A DNA stretch of 13,835 bases, from positions 1 through 13,835 of the forward strand of contig CALLPU010000152.1 of NCBI GenBank assembly GCA_938016235.1. The letters are read 5' to 3'. Under the pieces are notes generated by a model that was given only the letters and a program-made list of their open reading frames with translations, made no database searches and had not been told where the DNA came from. The DNA comes from an uncultured Granulosicoccus sp. (lineage in GTDB: Bacteria; Pseudomonadota; Gammaproteobacteria; Granulosicoccales; Granulosicoccaceae). Shown here in pieces: positions 1 through 6,736 of this stretch (within the stretch, counting starts at the first letter, position 1; every line of letters begins with the position of its first letter). Position numbers and translations under genes: made by a program.

Positions 1-306
1 CCGATCGTTCTGATCGTTGTTCCCATTTTGCTGCCAACGGTTGAGGCACTCTCTGTACACGGTCTGGAGCGCTACGACCTTATGGTCTGGTTCGGCATTC
101 TAGTGGCGGTGAACCTGCAAACGGCCTGGCTTTCACCACCGGTCGCGCTCTCAGCCTATTTTTTGAAGGGTGTGGTGCCCAATTGGGATTTGAAAGACAT
201 CTACCTTGGCATGATGCAGTTCATGCTGGTACAGCTTGTGGGCCTGGTACTGATCTTCGTGTTCCCACAGCTTGTACTTTGGCTACCTAAGGTAATGGGG
301 GGATAG
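1..306 (+). CDS. TRAP transporter large permease (DctM family), 3' end only
   Basis: The reading frame is open from the first base and stops at 304-306, so only the last 101 residues are visible. The segment has two hydrophobic stretches, around residues 31-50 and 76-97 of the fragment. Between them it carries NLQTAWLSPPVALSAYFLKG, close to the stretch typical of the C-terminal half of DctM large subunits, especially the branch annotated as mannitol/chloroaromatic-type TRAP permeases. DctM proteins form the ion-coupled membrane channel that works with a small DctQ subunit and a periplasmic DctP binding protein to import organic acids and related compounds. The DctP and DctQ genes are expected upstream, outside the window. 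The substrate cannot be inferred from this fragment. The family call is firm; the subclass is less so. Confidence 0.9.
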   Translation, partial: PIVLIVVPILLPTVEALSVHGLERYDLMVWFGILVAVNLQTAWLSPPVALSAYFLKGVVPNWDLKDIYLGMMQFMLVQLVGLVLIFVFPQLVLWLPKVMGG

Positions 307-391
307 TCAATGCCCGCTCAATGGCAGTTGTCTGTTTTTTGTGCGCAGATCTCAGCAGGCCACTGATCACCTACCTTGCGTTACCGGGATG

Positions 392-436
392 AAAACCTGC
401 AACTGATTGCACATGCTGCAACGGTTGCGGGTTTTT
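392..436 (+). terminator. Rho-independent terminator-like hairpin after the TRAP permease
   Basis: The left arm AAAACCTGCAAC (392-403) pairs with GTTGCGGGTTTT (424-435) over 12 positions with one T-G wobble, and the right arm runs into five T residues (432-436). The 20-nt loop contains a second small stem, TTGCA (407-411) with TGCAA (417-421). It lies 86 bases after the permease stop, and no gene sits between them. Confidence 0.7.
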
Positions 437-567
437 ATTGCCGGGTTATTTCAATTCCAATCTGTCCATTAATCGCTCATTCGAAGAAGGCTAGCTAATG
501 CCTATGAAATACGAAGAAACATGCACATTGCCGTTGCAGGTATCTGCACTGGCGAGGCCGTTCATGC

Positions 568-1257
568 ATGCCCGTCACTCTGGAAACATTCGCCGCAAGC
601 TTGTTCAATTGGGAGCTACCTGTGCTTGATCAATTCCTCGGCTTTGGCCAAATCATCATTGCCGACCTGGTGTTGTCCGGTGATAACGCTCTCATCATAG
701 GCATGGCTGCAGCCGGACTGGCACCGGACCTGCGCAAGAAAGCCATTCTTTACGGTATGGTGATAGCCGCTGTTCTTCGCGTTGTGTTTGCGATAGTGGC
801 CACAAAACTACTGGGCATACCCGGTATCTACTTCATCGGTGGAATCCTGCTGTTCTGGGTTTGCTGGCGCCTGTTTTCGGAAATTCGCGAGCGCGTTGAC
901 GAACAGGCCGAACATGCGTTGGAGGCAGCCGCCGACGACAACGAAGGCTACACCGGCCCCCCGAAACGATCACTGTCTTCAGCGCTGATCTCTATCACCA
1001 TTGCTGATGTGTCCATGTCTCTGGATAACGTACTGGCGGTTGCCGCCATCGCAGACGGCGACACGCGTCAGCTGGTTTTCGGGCTGGGCCTGGCTATCGT
1101 TCTGATGGCATTCGCCGCCACCATGATCATGAAGCTACTAGCCAAATACCCCTGGATTTCCTGGGCTGGACTGGCGGTATTGCTGTACGTCTCAGCCGAC
1201 ATGCTCTACCGGGGCGTATTTGATGAAAGAACCGGAATATTGGCCCTGATAACCTGA
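568..1257 (+). CDS. TerC family integral membrane protein
   Basis: A 229-residue polytopic membrane protein with the two hallmark acidic motifs of the TerC/YjbE/YkoY family: DLVLSGDNA at residues 33-41 and DVSMSLDNVLA at 147-157, each in a hydrophobic helix. About seven hydrophobic segments can be seen, with a charged cytoplasmic-type loop at about 101-135. Proteins of this family are linked to metal ion handling, notably manganese export in bacteria, and were first named for tellurite resistance. The exact ion here is not shown by the sequence. The ATG at 568 is preceded by a GGCGAGG stretch at 551-557, which could serve as a ribosome binding site. I looked in the 5' leader for a yybP-ykoY manganese riboswitch, common upstream of such genes, and did not recognise one. 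The gene stands alone between two hairpins. Confidence 0.92.
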   Translation: MPVTLETFAASLFNWELPVLDQFLGFGQIIIADLVLSGDNALIIGMAAAGLAPDLRKKAILYGMVIAAVLRVVFAIVATKLLGIPGIYFIGGILLFWVCWRLFSEIRERVDEQAEHALEAAADDNEGYTGPPKRSLSSALISITIADVSMSLDNVLAVAAIADGDTRQLVFGLGLAIVLMAFAATMIMKLLAKYPWISWAGLAVLLYVSADMLYRGVFDERTGILALIT

Positions 1258-1266
1258 CAAAGGCAT

Positions 1267-1293
1267 GGCACTACCGGGGCAGCCGGTAGTGCC
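1267..1293 (+). terminator. Perfect 11-bp hairpin after terC
   Basis: GGCACTACCGG (1267-1277) and CCGGTAGTGCC (1283-1293) are exact reverse complements around a 5-nt loop, starting 10 bases after the TerC stop. Only a weak T-rich tail (TTCT) follows. It is a probable transcription terminator or 3'-end stabiliser. Confidence 0.7.
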
Positions 1294-1442
1294 TTCTGCG
1301 GTGACTGCAGGTAACAACGCCACACAGCAGGTTGTTACGTCAATAACCGTATCCCAGGCGTGGTGTGTTCGCCAATCAGCTGACACAGATCGCTATTTCG
1401 AGGGAGCCAAATCGGTCTGAGCAAGATTTTTTCAATTGCTCA

Positions 1443-1458
1443 CAGGGTATTTACCCTG
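1443..1458. promoter_or_regulatory. 16-bp palindrome upstream of the dehydrogenase, possible operator
   Basis: CAGGGTA and TACCCTG form a perfect 7-bp inverted repeat with a 2-nt spacer, 67 bases before the dehydrogenase start. The size and symmetry fit a dimeric regulator's operator, but no regulator gene is adjacent and I could not place clear -35/-10 boxes around it. It could also be a small RNA hairpin. Confidence 0.35.
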
Positions 1459-1525
1459 CGATGCTTTAACAGACAGTAACAAGCGGGTACTCTAGATCGA
1501 TACTTCGATTCAAAGATACCTGTTT

Positions 1526-2521
1526 GTGAAAGCACTAGTCTATACCGGAACTCAAAGCCTCGAATTTCGTGACGAACCCGATCCTGTCATGAACGAGCGG
1601 GATACGCTGGTAACGATCGAGGCTTCTGGTATCTGCGGATCGGATATGCACGCCTGGCATGGCCATGACGCCAGACGTGTACCACCGATGATTCTGGGGC
1701 ACGAGCTCGCTGGTCGCATTGAAGGTGGCCCAAACCACGGACAACGCGTCGCCGTCAATCCACTGATCAGCTGCGGCACGTGTCGTGATTGTCGTGCCGG
1801 TGCACCGAACCTGTGTGCCAGTCGAGATCTCATCGGTCTGGGCCGTGCCGGCGGTTACGCCCAGCATGTCTCCGTTCCTACCGCCAATCTGTTTCCCATC
1901 GCTGAATCACTGAATGCCGTTCATGCCAGCCTGATGGAACCCACGGCAGTGTCGCTGCACGCCATACATCTCGCCGAGCGTGTGCTCAGCCGACCCATTT
2001 CAGAATGCCGCACACTGGTCATTGGTGGCGGTGCTATCGGTGCGCTGGCAGCCCTGATCCTTGAGAGCAAGGGTGCTCGTGAGATCGCCATCGCAGAAAC
2101 CAGCAGCTCGCGAAGAAGTAGCTTGTCACGATTAAGCCAGGCATCGGTGTACGATCCACTGGGCGATCAGCTGCCACCCGACAACCACTTTGAATTGGTG
2201 ATTGATGCTGTCGGCAGTGGCGCGACGCGAGCCGCTGCCAGCCAACTGACCCGAACCGGTGGGGTGATATCTCACATCGGTTTACAGGACAACGAACCCG
2301 GACTGGACACGCGCCGCCTGACGCTGCAGGAAATCAGCTTTATCGGCAACTACACCTATAACCAGACCGATCTGCAGGCGTCGCTGGATCTACTCACAGA
2401 CGGTGCTCTGGGTTCTCTGGAATGGGTTGAAACCCGACCACTCAGTGAGGGGGCCACGGCCTTCGAGGATATCCATCACGCGCGCACGCCGTCGCCAAAG
2501 ATTGTATTGCTGCCATGGTAG
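1526..2521 (+). CDS. Zinc-dependent medium-chain alcohol/polyol dehydrogenase
   Basis: A 331-residue MDR-superfamily oxidoreductase. The N-terminal GroES-like catalytic domain carries the catalytic zinc ligands Cys37 (in GICGSD) and His59-Glu60 (GHE). The four structural-zinc cysteines Cys83, Cys86, Cys89 and Cys97 are spaced as in the family. Glu138 lies in the LMEP motif. The Rossmann domain begins with GGGAIG at 167-172 and should bind NAD(P). The enzyme is expected to oxidise a secondary alcohol or polyol in the cytoplasm. It resembles the sorbitol/threonine/galactitol-phosphate dehydrogenase branch, but the substrate cannot be fixed. The start is GTG at 1526: it gives the expected N-terminus (KALVYTG), and no better ATG exists. 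No strong ribosome binding site is seen. The stop overlaps the first possible ATG of the next gene (ATGGTAG), suggesting coupling. Confidence 0.9.
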   Translation: MKALVYTGTQSLEFRDEPDPVMNERDTLVTIEASGICGSDMHAWHGHDARRVPPMILGHELAGRIEGGPNHGQRVAVNPLISCGTCRDCRAGAPNLCASRDLIGLGRAGGYAQHVSVPTANLFPIAESLNAVHASLMEPTAVSLHAIHLAERVLSRPISECRTLVIGGGAIGALAALILESKGAREIAIAETSSSRRSSLSRLSQASVYDPLGDQLPPDNHFELVIDAVGSGATRAAASQLTRTGGVISHIGLQDNEPGLDTRRLTLQEISFIGNYTYNQTDLQASLDLLTDGALGSLEWVETRPLSEGATAFEDIHHARTPSPKIVLLPW

Positions 2522-3393
2522 AAGACACATGCCACACGCACCCTACATCCTCGCGCTTGGTAACCACCATGCAACAACTGAAAAAGCCTGACAATGGCGC
2601 AGCGATCACAGCGCCAATCCGTAACCGCACTGCGATCAACCCGAGCCAGTGTTGCCTGTTATTCATGGCGCTGTGTTTGAGCAACACCGCCTGGGCGCTT
2701 GAGTTCCGTTGCGACGCACCAGGGGATATACGGTATTTGCGCGTGGACATACCGGGGCAGGAACGCTTGTGTGAAGTGAGCGTGCGCTACGAAGCCACGA
2801 GCGAAAGGCGCGTCATGTGGTATGCCGACAACGACACCATGTTCTGCTCTGCCAAAGCCTATGAATTACGCGACAAATACGAAGACCAGTGGGGATTTGA
2901 TTGCAACCTGTGGCCCGACAGAGACGGTATCGATAATCTGTCTCCCACTCACCGCGGCATTCTCGACATACGCTTGAAGTCTCTGGTAGAACAGGGGCAG
3001 ATCGCTAACCCTGCCTATACCGTCACAGCAGTGCGTGCAAAAGCCAGCACGCCGTTGGACGGCCTTCCCAGTGCACTGGCGATACAGTACTTCTTGTCAA
3101 ACGGGGACGTAACCGAAGTCATCATGGATCAGGGTGACAACTGGACCGTGTTTGCCACCCTCGACAATCTCGCCACCCACGTCACGGGCGATGCGCCTGT
3201 CAGCTCAGCGCTGATCAACGCCATCACCGACAGTGGCGCACTTGAAGTGAGAACCGTCATCACCAGCGATACCCGTCAGCCCTGCCTTGGCAATCAGGTA
3301 TTGAGCGTTGAAGCAGACAACCGTGTGCGCGCCAGGACGCCACACCGCTACCTTTGCAGCCCCGCCCTGAGCGCCGAGAACGACCCCGGGTAG
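2515..3393 (+). CDS. Exported hypothetical protein, function unknown
   Basis: I do not recognise a named family. From the ATG at 2515 the product is 292 residues. A second ATG at 2569 (residue 19) would give 274 and a more ordinary N-terminus, and I think it at least as likely; neither start has a good ribosome binding site. A signal peptide is visible: an arginine-containing n-region, a hydrophobic core at about 46-56 (CCLLFMALCLS) and a probable cleavage after TAWA (residue 61). The mature part begins LEFRC and has several cysteines, which could form disulfides in the periplasm, and many aromatic and acidic residues (for example MWYADNDTMFC). No catalytic motif is evident. The 7-bp overlap of the first ATG with the dehydrogenase stop suggests shared transcription but says little about function. 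Confidence 0.7.
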   Translation: MVEDTCHTHPTSSRLVTTMQQLKKPDNGAAITAPIRNRTAINPSQCCLLFMALCLSNTAWALEFRCDAPGDIRYLRVDIPGQERLCEVSVRYEATSERRVMWYADNDTMFCSAKAYELRDKYEDQWGFDCNLWPDRDGIDNLSPTHRGILDIRLKSLVEQGQIANPAYTVTAVRAKASTPLDGLPSALAIQYFLSNGDVTEVIMDQGDNWTVFATLDNLATHVTGDAPVSSALINAITDSGALEVRTVITSDTRQPCLGNQVLSVEADNRVRARTPHRYLCSPALSAENDPG

Positions 3394-3436
3394 GAGGCTG
3401 CCCTCAGTCACGGGAATTTCTACCGCGCAGCCTCCT
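3392..3436. terminator. Hairpin between convergent genes
   Basis: AGGAGGCTG (3392-3400) pairs perfectly with CAGCCTCCT (3428-3436) around a 27-nt loop. It starts at the stop codon of the exported protein gene and lies 33 bases beyond the stop of the opposing csaA gene, so it could serve either transcript. No T-run is attached, so intrinsic termination is uncertain. Confidence 0.45.
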
Positions 3437-3468
3437 CGACGAAACTCGCGGTTGAAGCGGTTAGTTGG

Positions 3469-3807
3469 CTAACACAGCCTGGTGCCATTCGGCACCGGTT
3501 CCTGTGGTGAAACCAGCACTATCGCACCGTCCTCTCTGGGCATTCCTGTCACGAGGCACTCGGACATGAAGGGACCGATCTGCTTTTTGGGAAAGTTGAC
3601 CACCGCCATGACCTGCTGCCCTATCAGGGATTCGCGCCCATACAACTGCGTGATCTGAGCACTGGATTTACGAATTCCAATAGCCTCTCCGAAGTCGATA
3701 GACAGCTTCCACGCGGGTTGCCGAGCTTCAGGGAATTCGTGCACGTCAATGATGGTTCCAGCACACAACTGAACGCGCTCGAAATCGGACCACTGTATTT
3801 CTTCCAT
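3469..3807 (-). CDS. csaA: CsaA-like tRNA-binding domain protein
   Basis: A 112-residue protein matching CsaA along its whole length. It has the landmarks FPEARQPAWKLSIDFG, IGIRKSSAQIT, VVNFPKKQIGPFMSE and a C-terminal PVPNG. CsaA is a homodimeric OB-fold protein related to the C-terminal tRNA-binding domain of methionyl-tRNA synthetase, and it has been described as having chaperone or export-related activity. I prefer the ATG at 3807 because AAGGTG lies at ribosome-binding distance upstream and the family usually starts a few residues before the FE(K/R)V motif. A GTG at 3831 would add eight residues. One oddity: the usual DIRVGTI segment reads QLCAGTI, so the conserved arginine there is a cysteine, and the effect is unknown. 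The gene is convergent with the exported-protein gene and divergent from the OmpA-like lipoprotein gene. Confidence 0.9.
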   Translation of the reverse strand: MEEIQWSDFERVQLCAGTIIDVHEFPEARQPAWKLSIDFGEAIGIRKSSAQITQLYGRESLIGQQVMAVVNFPKKQIGPFMSECLVTGMPREDGAIVLVSPQEPVPNGTRLC

Positions 3808-3831
3808 CGGTTTCTTCACCTTGAATAACAC

Positions 3832-3846
3832 ACGCGTCTGACGCGT
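3832..3846. promoter_or_regulatory. Paired ACGCGT sites upstream of csaA
   Basis: ACGCGT occurs at 3832-3837 and again at 3841-3846 with a 3-nt spacer. Each copy is itself a palindrome, so the pair is both a direct and an inverted repeat. It lies 25-39 bases before the csaA start, within the divergent region shared with the lipoprotein gene. A regulatory role is speculative. Confidence 0.25.
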
Positions 3847-4034
3847 TTCACAGCGTGGATGATAGCAAGCTCAAGTCTTCGCAAGATTTTATGGAGCCGG
3901 TTCAAATTCCTGCTACCGATGGTCTGCCATGCGCTCGATTAACCCGGTAACGGGCCGACACATCAGGTAACGCGTGCCAGTCAGGTGTTGAGAGCCGCTC
4001 AGGCTTCAATACGTGAGTAAGGCACACAGGCTCG

Positions 4035-4040
4035 AATAAT
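4035..4040 (+). promoter_or_regulatory. Possible -10 box of the OmpA-like lipoprotein gene
   Basis: AATAAT matches the TATAAT consensus at five of six positions and sits in an AT-rich patch 24 bases before the start codon. No convincing -35 box is seen at the standard distance, so the call is weak. An AAAGG ribosome binding site follows at 4050-4054. Confidence 0.3.
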
Positions 4041-4064
4041 AAAAACAACAAAGGCCATTAGCCC

Positions 4065-4751
4065 ATGAAATCTGCCCGTATCTCCTTATTCACGGCCCTG
4101 GTGTGTGTGACGCTTGCCACTGCCTGCGCTACTGATGATCCAAACCGACGAGCCAAAACCGGCGCTGCCATTGGTGCTATCGCAGGCGGCGTTATCGGTA
4201 ATCAATCCGACAGCAAGAACGGCAAGTACGTGGGTGTGGTTGTTGGCGCATTGACCGGGGCAGCCGTGGGCAACTACATGGACAAGCAACAACGCAAGCT
4301 GGAGCAACGTCTGGCTAACGAGCGCCGTAATCAGCAGATTGCCATTACCCGAGTTGACGAGGAAACACTGCGCCTGGATGTGCGCAGCGAAGCGTCATTC
4401 GACGTCAACAGCGCCACGATCCAGAGCAATTTCCGAGATAGCCTGAACACCATGTCTGAAGTGATCGGCGAATACGATCAGACAGCCGTGCACGTGATTG
4501 GGCATACCGACAGCACCGGCAGCCAGAGTTATAACCAGCAACTGTCTGAAAAGCGCGCCACCGCCGTCACTCGCTATCTCAGCAGAACCGGGGTGGATCG
4601 CAAGCGCATGCGTTTTTCCGGCAGAGGTGAAACGCGCCCACTGGATGTGAATACCACCAGTTCCGGGCGAAGCCGCAACCGCCGTGTAGAGATTTACTTG
4701 AAGACCATCGTCAAAGGCCGCGAGAACGAGGCATTTCGAGCCCCCATTTGA
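4065..4751 (+). CDS. OmpA-family outer-membrane lipoprotein with glycine zipper (YiaD-like)
   Basis: A 228-residue lipoprotein. The signal peptide ends in a lipobox, LATAC, with the lipidated cysteine at residue 21. Residues 33-70 form a glycine-zipper segment (GAAIGAIAGGVIG and VVVGALTGAAVGN) like that in YiaD-type proteins. A charged, probably helical linker at about 72-95 follows. The C-terminal OmpA domain (about 105-213) has GHTDSTGS at 146-153 and LSEKRA at 160-165. Asp149 and Arg164 match in spacing the peptidoglycan-contacting Asp/Arg pair of OmpA. The expected role is anchoring the outer membrane to peptidoglycan. Residue 22 is alanine, not aspartate, so outer-membrane sorting by Lol is expected. 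An AAAGG sequence lies 10 bases upstream of the ATG. It stands alone, divergent from csaA and convergent with the SLC13-type permease gene. Confidence 0.93.
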   Translation: MKSARISLFTALVCVTLATACATDDPNRRAKTGAAIGAIAGGVIGNQSDSKNGKYVGVVVGALTGAAVGNYMDKQQRKLEQRLANERRNQQIAITRVDEETLRLDVRSEASFDVNSATIQSNFRDSLNTMSEVIGEYDQTAVHVIGHTDSTGSQSYNQQLSEKRATAVTRYLSRTGVDRKRMRFSGRGETRPLDVNTTSSGRSRNRRVEIYLKTIVKGRENEAFRAPI

Positions 4752-4790
4752 ACCAGCCGCTCCTCTCTTGAAAGGATCGGATACTCAAGC

Positions 4791-4813
4791 GGCCGCTCTG
4801 CTTCAGAGCGGCC
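4791..4813. terminator. Hairpin copy 1 between convergent genes
   Basis: GGCCGCTCTG (4791-4800) and CAGAGCGGCC (4804-4813) are perfect complements around a 3-nt loop, 39 bases after the lipoprotein stop. No T-run follows on either strand. It probably marks the 3' ends of both convergent transcripts. Confidence 0.6.
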
Positions 4814-4864
4814 AGGAAGAAACGCGGAACCCATGGCCGCTCAGCCTGAGAGCGGCCAGAAGAA
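4791..4864. repeat. Tandemly duplicated hairpin unit, 44-bp period
   Basis: The 30-bp segments 4791-4820 and 4835-4864 align without gaps at 24 of 30 positions. Each contains the arms GGCCGCTC and GAGCGGCC; the second hairpin pairs 4835-4842 with 4850-4857. Copy 2 contains the stop codon and last codons of the minus-strand permease gene, so the duplication reaches into coding sequence. Confidence 0.65.
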
Positions 4865-6625
4865 CAGGATGGTCGGTACGCTGATCAATGTGATCAGAAT
4901 CTCCAACGGCAAACCCATGCGCCAGTAATCGGTGAACTTGTAACCGCCAGGGCCCATGACCAGCGTGTTGCACTGGTGACCTATCGGTGTCAGAAAGGCG
5001 CAGGAAGCCCCCACCGCTACCGCCATCAGAAACGGATCGGCATTCACACCCAGCGCGTTTGCCATGGCGATACCCAGTGGCGCCATGACCAGTGCCGTTG
5101 CAGCGTTGTTGATCACATCAGACAACAACATGGTCACTACCAGCAAAAGAGTAAGGATAAGCGGAATCGACAAACCCTCAGTGACGGTGATCAGACCATC
5201 CGCCACCAGCTGTGTTGTTCCGGTGGTCGTTAGCGCATTCCCGACCGGTATCATTGCGGCCAGTAACACAATGACAGGCCAGTCGATATCATCGTATATC
5301 TGCCGGGCGGAGAGAATGCCTGTTAGCGTGTAGGCGCCAACGGCCAGGATAAACGCCACCGGTAGTGTCACCACACCAGCAATGCCTAAACCAATCGCGG
5401 CCGCAAAAATGCCACTGGCCAACGCAATCTTGCGGGTCCGATTCAGGTTGATGGGTCGCCTCATCAATGGCCACAGACCCAGCATGCCGAACTGCTGATC
5501 CACGGCATCCGTGTCGCCGTGCAGCAGCAGCACATCACCGGCTCTGAACACCTGTTGTCGCAAGCGCTGTGTTACCGGCCGGCCTTGTCTGGCCAAACCC
5601 ACAAGGGCCAGCGTGCGACCCGTTTGGCGACGGATGAATTCCACGCCGCGACCCACCAGTGGAGAGTCGTTGCGCACGATGCCTTCAGCCATGATCTCGT
5701 TATCAGGAGACGGCTGAATGAAGGTCGGCGTCGCCGTGCTGCGAAGCTCCAGCCCATGCCTGTCCAGAAATGATTTCAGGTCATCCGAACTTGCGCGCAG
5801 TATCAGAATGTCTTCTTCGGCTATCTGATAGCCCGCCCGTACTGCACGGGCGAAACGACGTTTACCAGCAACACCGATGACTTCAACAGCATCCTCATCA
5901 AGACCATCGATCTCACCGAGCGTCTTGCCAACCAGCGTGGAACTGGCAGGCACCTGCGCTTCGGTCAGATACACACCGGCTGACAGCGAGGCCGCATCTT
6001 CCTTGAATTCCAGTCGCGCCCGCGGTATCAACCGCCAGCCCACGAGGGTAATAAACGCAAACCCGACAATGGTGATGGGCAGCCCGACCGGGGCAAAGTC
6101 AAACATACCGAAGGGCTCACCGGATTCCTTTGCACGAATGCTGGCCACGATGATATTCGGTGGTGTTCCGATCAGCGTCATCATGCCACCGAGCAAACTA
6201 CCGAAGGCCAGTGGCATCAGAATCAGCCCGGGCGAGCGTTTGCGTTCTTGCGCTGTTGAAAGCGCAATGGGCAACAGCAGCGCCAGTGCGCCTACGTTGT
6301 TCATGAACGCCGAGGCTACCGTGACCACGGCAGTGAGCGCTGCGATGTGCAGGATCGGGGTTTCAGTCAGATGGCTGATTCGACTGGCGACCTCATCCAC
6401 GACACCGGCGTTGCGCAATGCGCTACTGATGATAAGCACTGCCGCTACCGTGATCACCGCAGGGTGCCCGAAGCCTGCAAACGCCTCGTTGGGCTCCACC
6501 AGGCCTGCCACCGTGGCGCTCATCAACGCAAACATGGCAACCAGGTCATATCGCCACCGCCCCAGCATGAAGGCAATCAGTGTTAACACCAGAATGGCGC
6601 TGATCAATAGTTGAGGGGTGCTCAT
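4841..6625 (-). CDS. SLC13-type anion permease with two central RCK_C (TrkA_C) domains
   Basis: A 594-residue membrane protein of the SLC13/ArsB-like ion transporter superfamily. The N-terminal transport half (about 1-205) contains MNNVGALALLLPIA near 108-121 and SLLGGMMTLIGTPPN at 143-157. A soluble insert follows, with two RCK_C-like units at about 212-295 and 308-388 (for example ASSTLVGKTLGEID and DDLKSFLDRHG). The C-terminal transport half (about 397-594) mirrors the first, with NNAATALVMAP at 506-516 and TPIGHQCNTLVMGPGGY at 546-562. The repeated NN and T-P-x-(G/N) hairpin regions are typical of the substrate and sodium sites. Likely substrates are sulfate or a dicarboxylate, with sodium as the co-ion. 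RCK_C domains often bind a small ligand that gates transport. The start at 6625 is ATG with no strong ribosome binding site. It is divergent from the DoeB-like gene. Confidence 0.9.
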   Translation of the reverse strand: MSTPQLLISAILVLTLIAFMLGRWRYDLVAMFALMSATVAGLVEPNEAFAGFGHPAVITVAAVLIISSALRNAGVVDEVASRISHLTETPILHIAALTAVVTVASAFMNNVGALALLLPIALSTAQERKRSPGLILMPLAFGSLLGGMMTLIGTPPNIIVASIRAKESGEPFGMFDFAPVGLPITIVGFAFITLVGWRLIPRARLEFKEDAASLSAGVYLTEAQVPASSTLVGKTLGEIDGLDEDAVEVIGVAGKRRFARAVRAGYQIAEEDILILRASSDDLKSFLDRHGLELRSTATPTFIQPSPDNEIMAEGIVRNDSPLVGRGVEFIRRQTGRTLALVGLARQGRPVTQRLRQQVFRAGDVLLLHGDTDAVDQQFGMLGLWPLMRRPINLNRTRKIALASGIFAAAIGLGIAGVVTLPVAFILAVGAYTLTGILSARQIYDDIDWPVIVLLAAMIPVGNALTTTGTTQLVADGLITVTEGLSIPLILTLLLVVTMLLSDVINNAATALVMAPLGIAMANALGVNADPFLMAVAVGASCAFLTPIGHQCNTLVMGPGGYKFTDYWRMGLPLEILITLISVPTILFFWPLSG

Positions 6626-6736
6626 GGCGTGTCTGTCTCAATACCCGGAGGTGGATTGCATGGCTTTTGCATCTGTCATGAATAGGTCTGTTTTTACTCG
6701 ATTTATTCCACAAGACGCATCAATTACCCTGCCATC

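Noticed and set aside
437..567. Manganese (yybP-ykoY) riboswitch upstream of terC
   Set aside because: This class often precedes TerC-like genes, but I could not find its conserved core or a convincing overall fold in the leader.
1535..1867. 110-residue minus-strand frame inside the dehydrogenase gene
   Set aside because: It is antisense to the zinc-binding domain, where conserved motifs fix the plus-strand reading.
4161..4275. Glycine-rich repeat in the OmpA-like lipoprotein as a possible DNA repeat
   Set aside because: The repeat is at protein level (a glycine zipper typical of the family), and the DNA copies are not similar enough to be a nucleotide repeat.
5877..6614. 245-residue open frame antisense to the SLC13-type permease
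   Set aside because: Low-complexity Ser/Ala/Thr-rich translation of the complementary strand of a well-supported gene. It is a codon-bias shadow.
6656..6672. TTGCAT direct repeat in the divergent region upstream of the DoeB-like gene
   Set aside because: Two 6-bp copies, the first also resembling a -35 box, but no matching -10 box at a proper distance. Too short to support a site.
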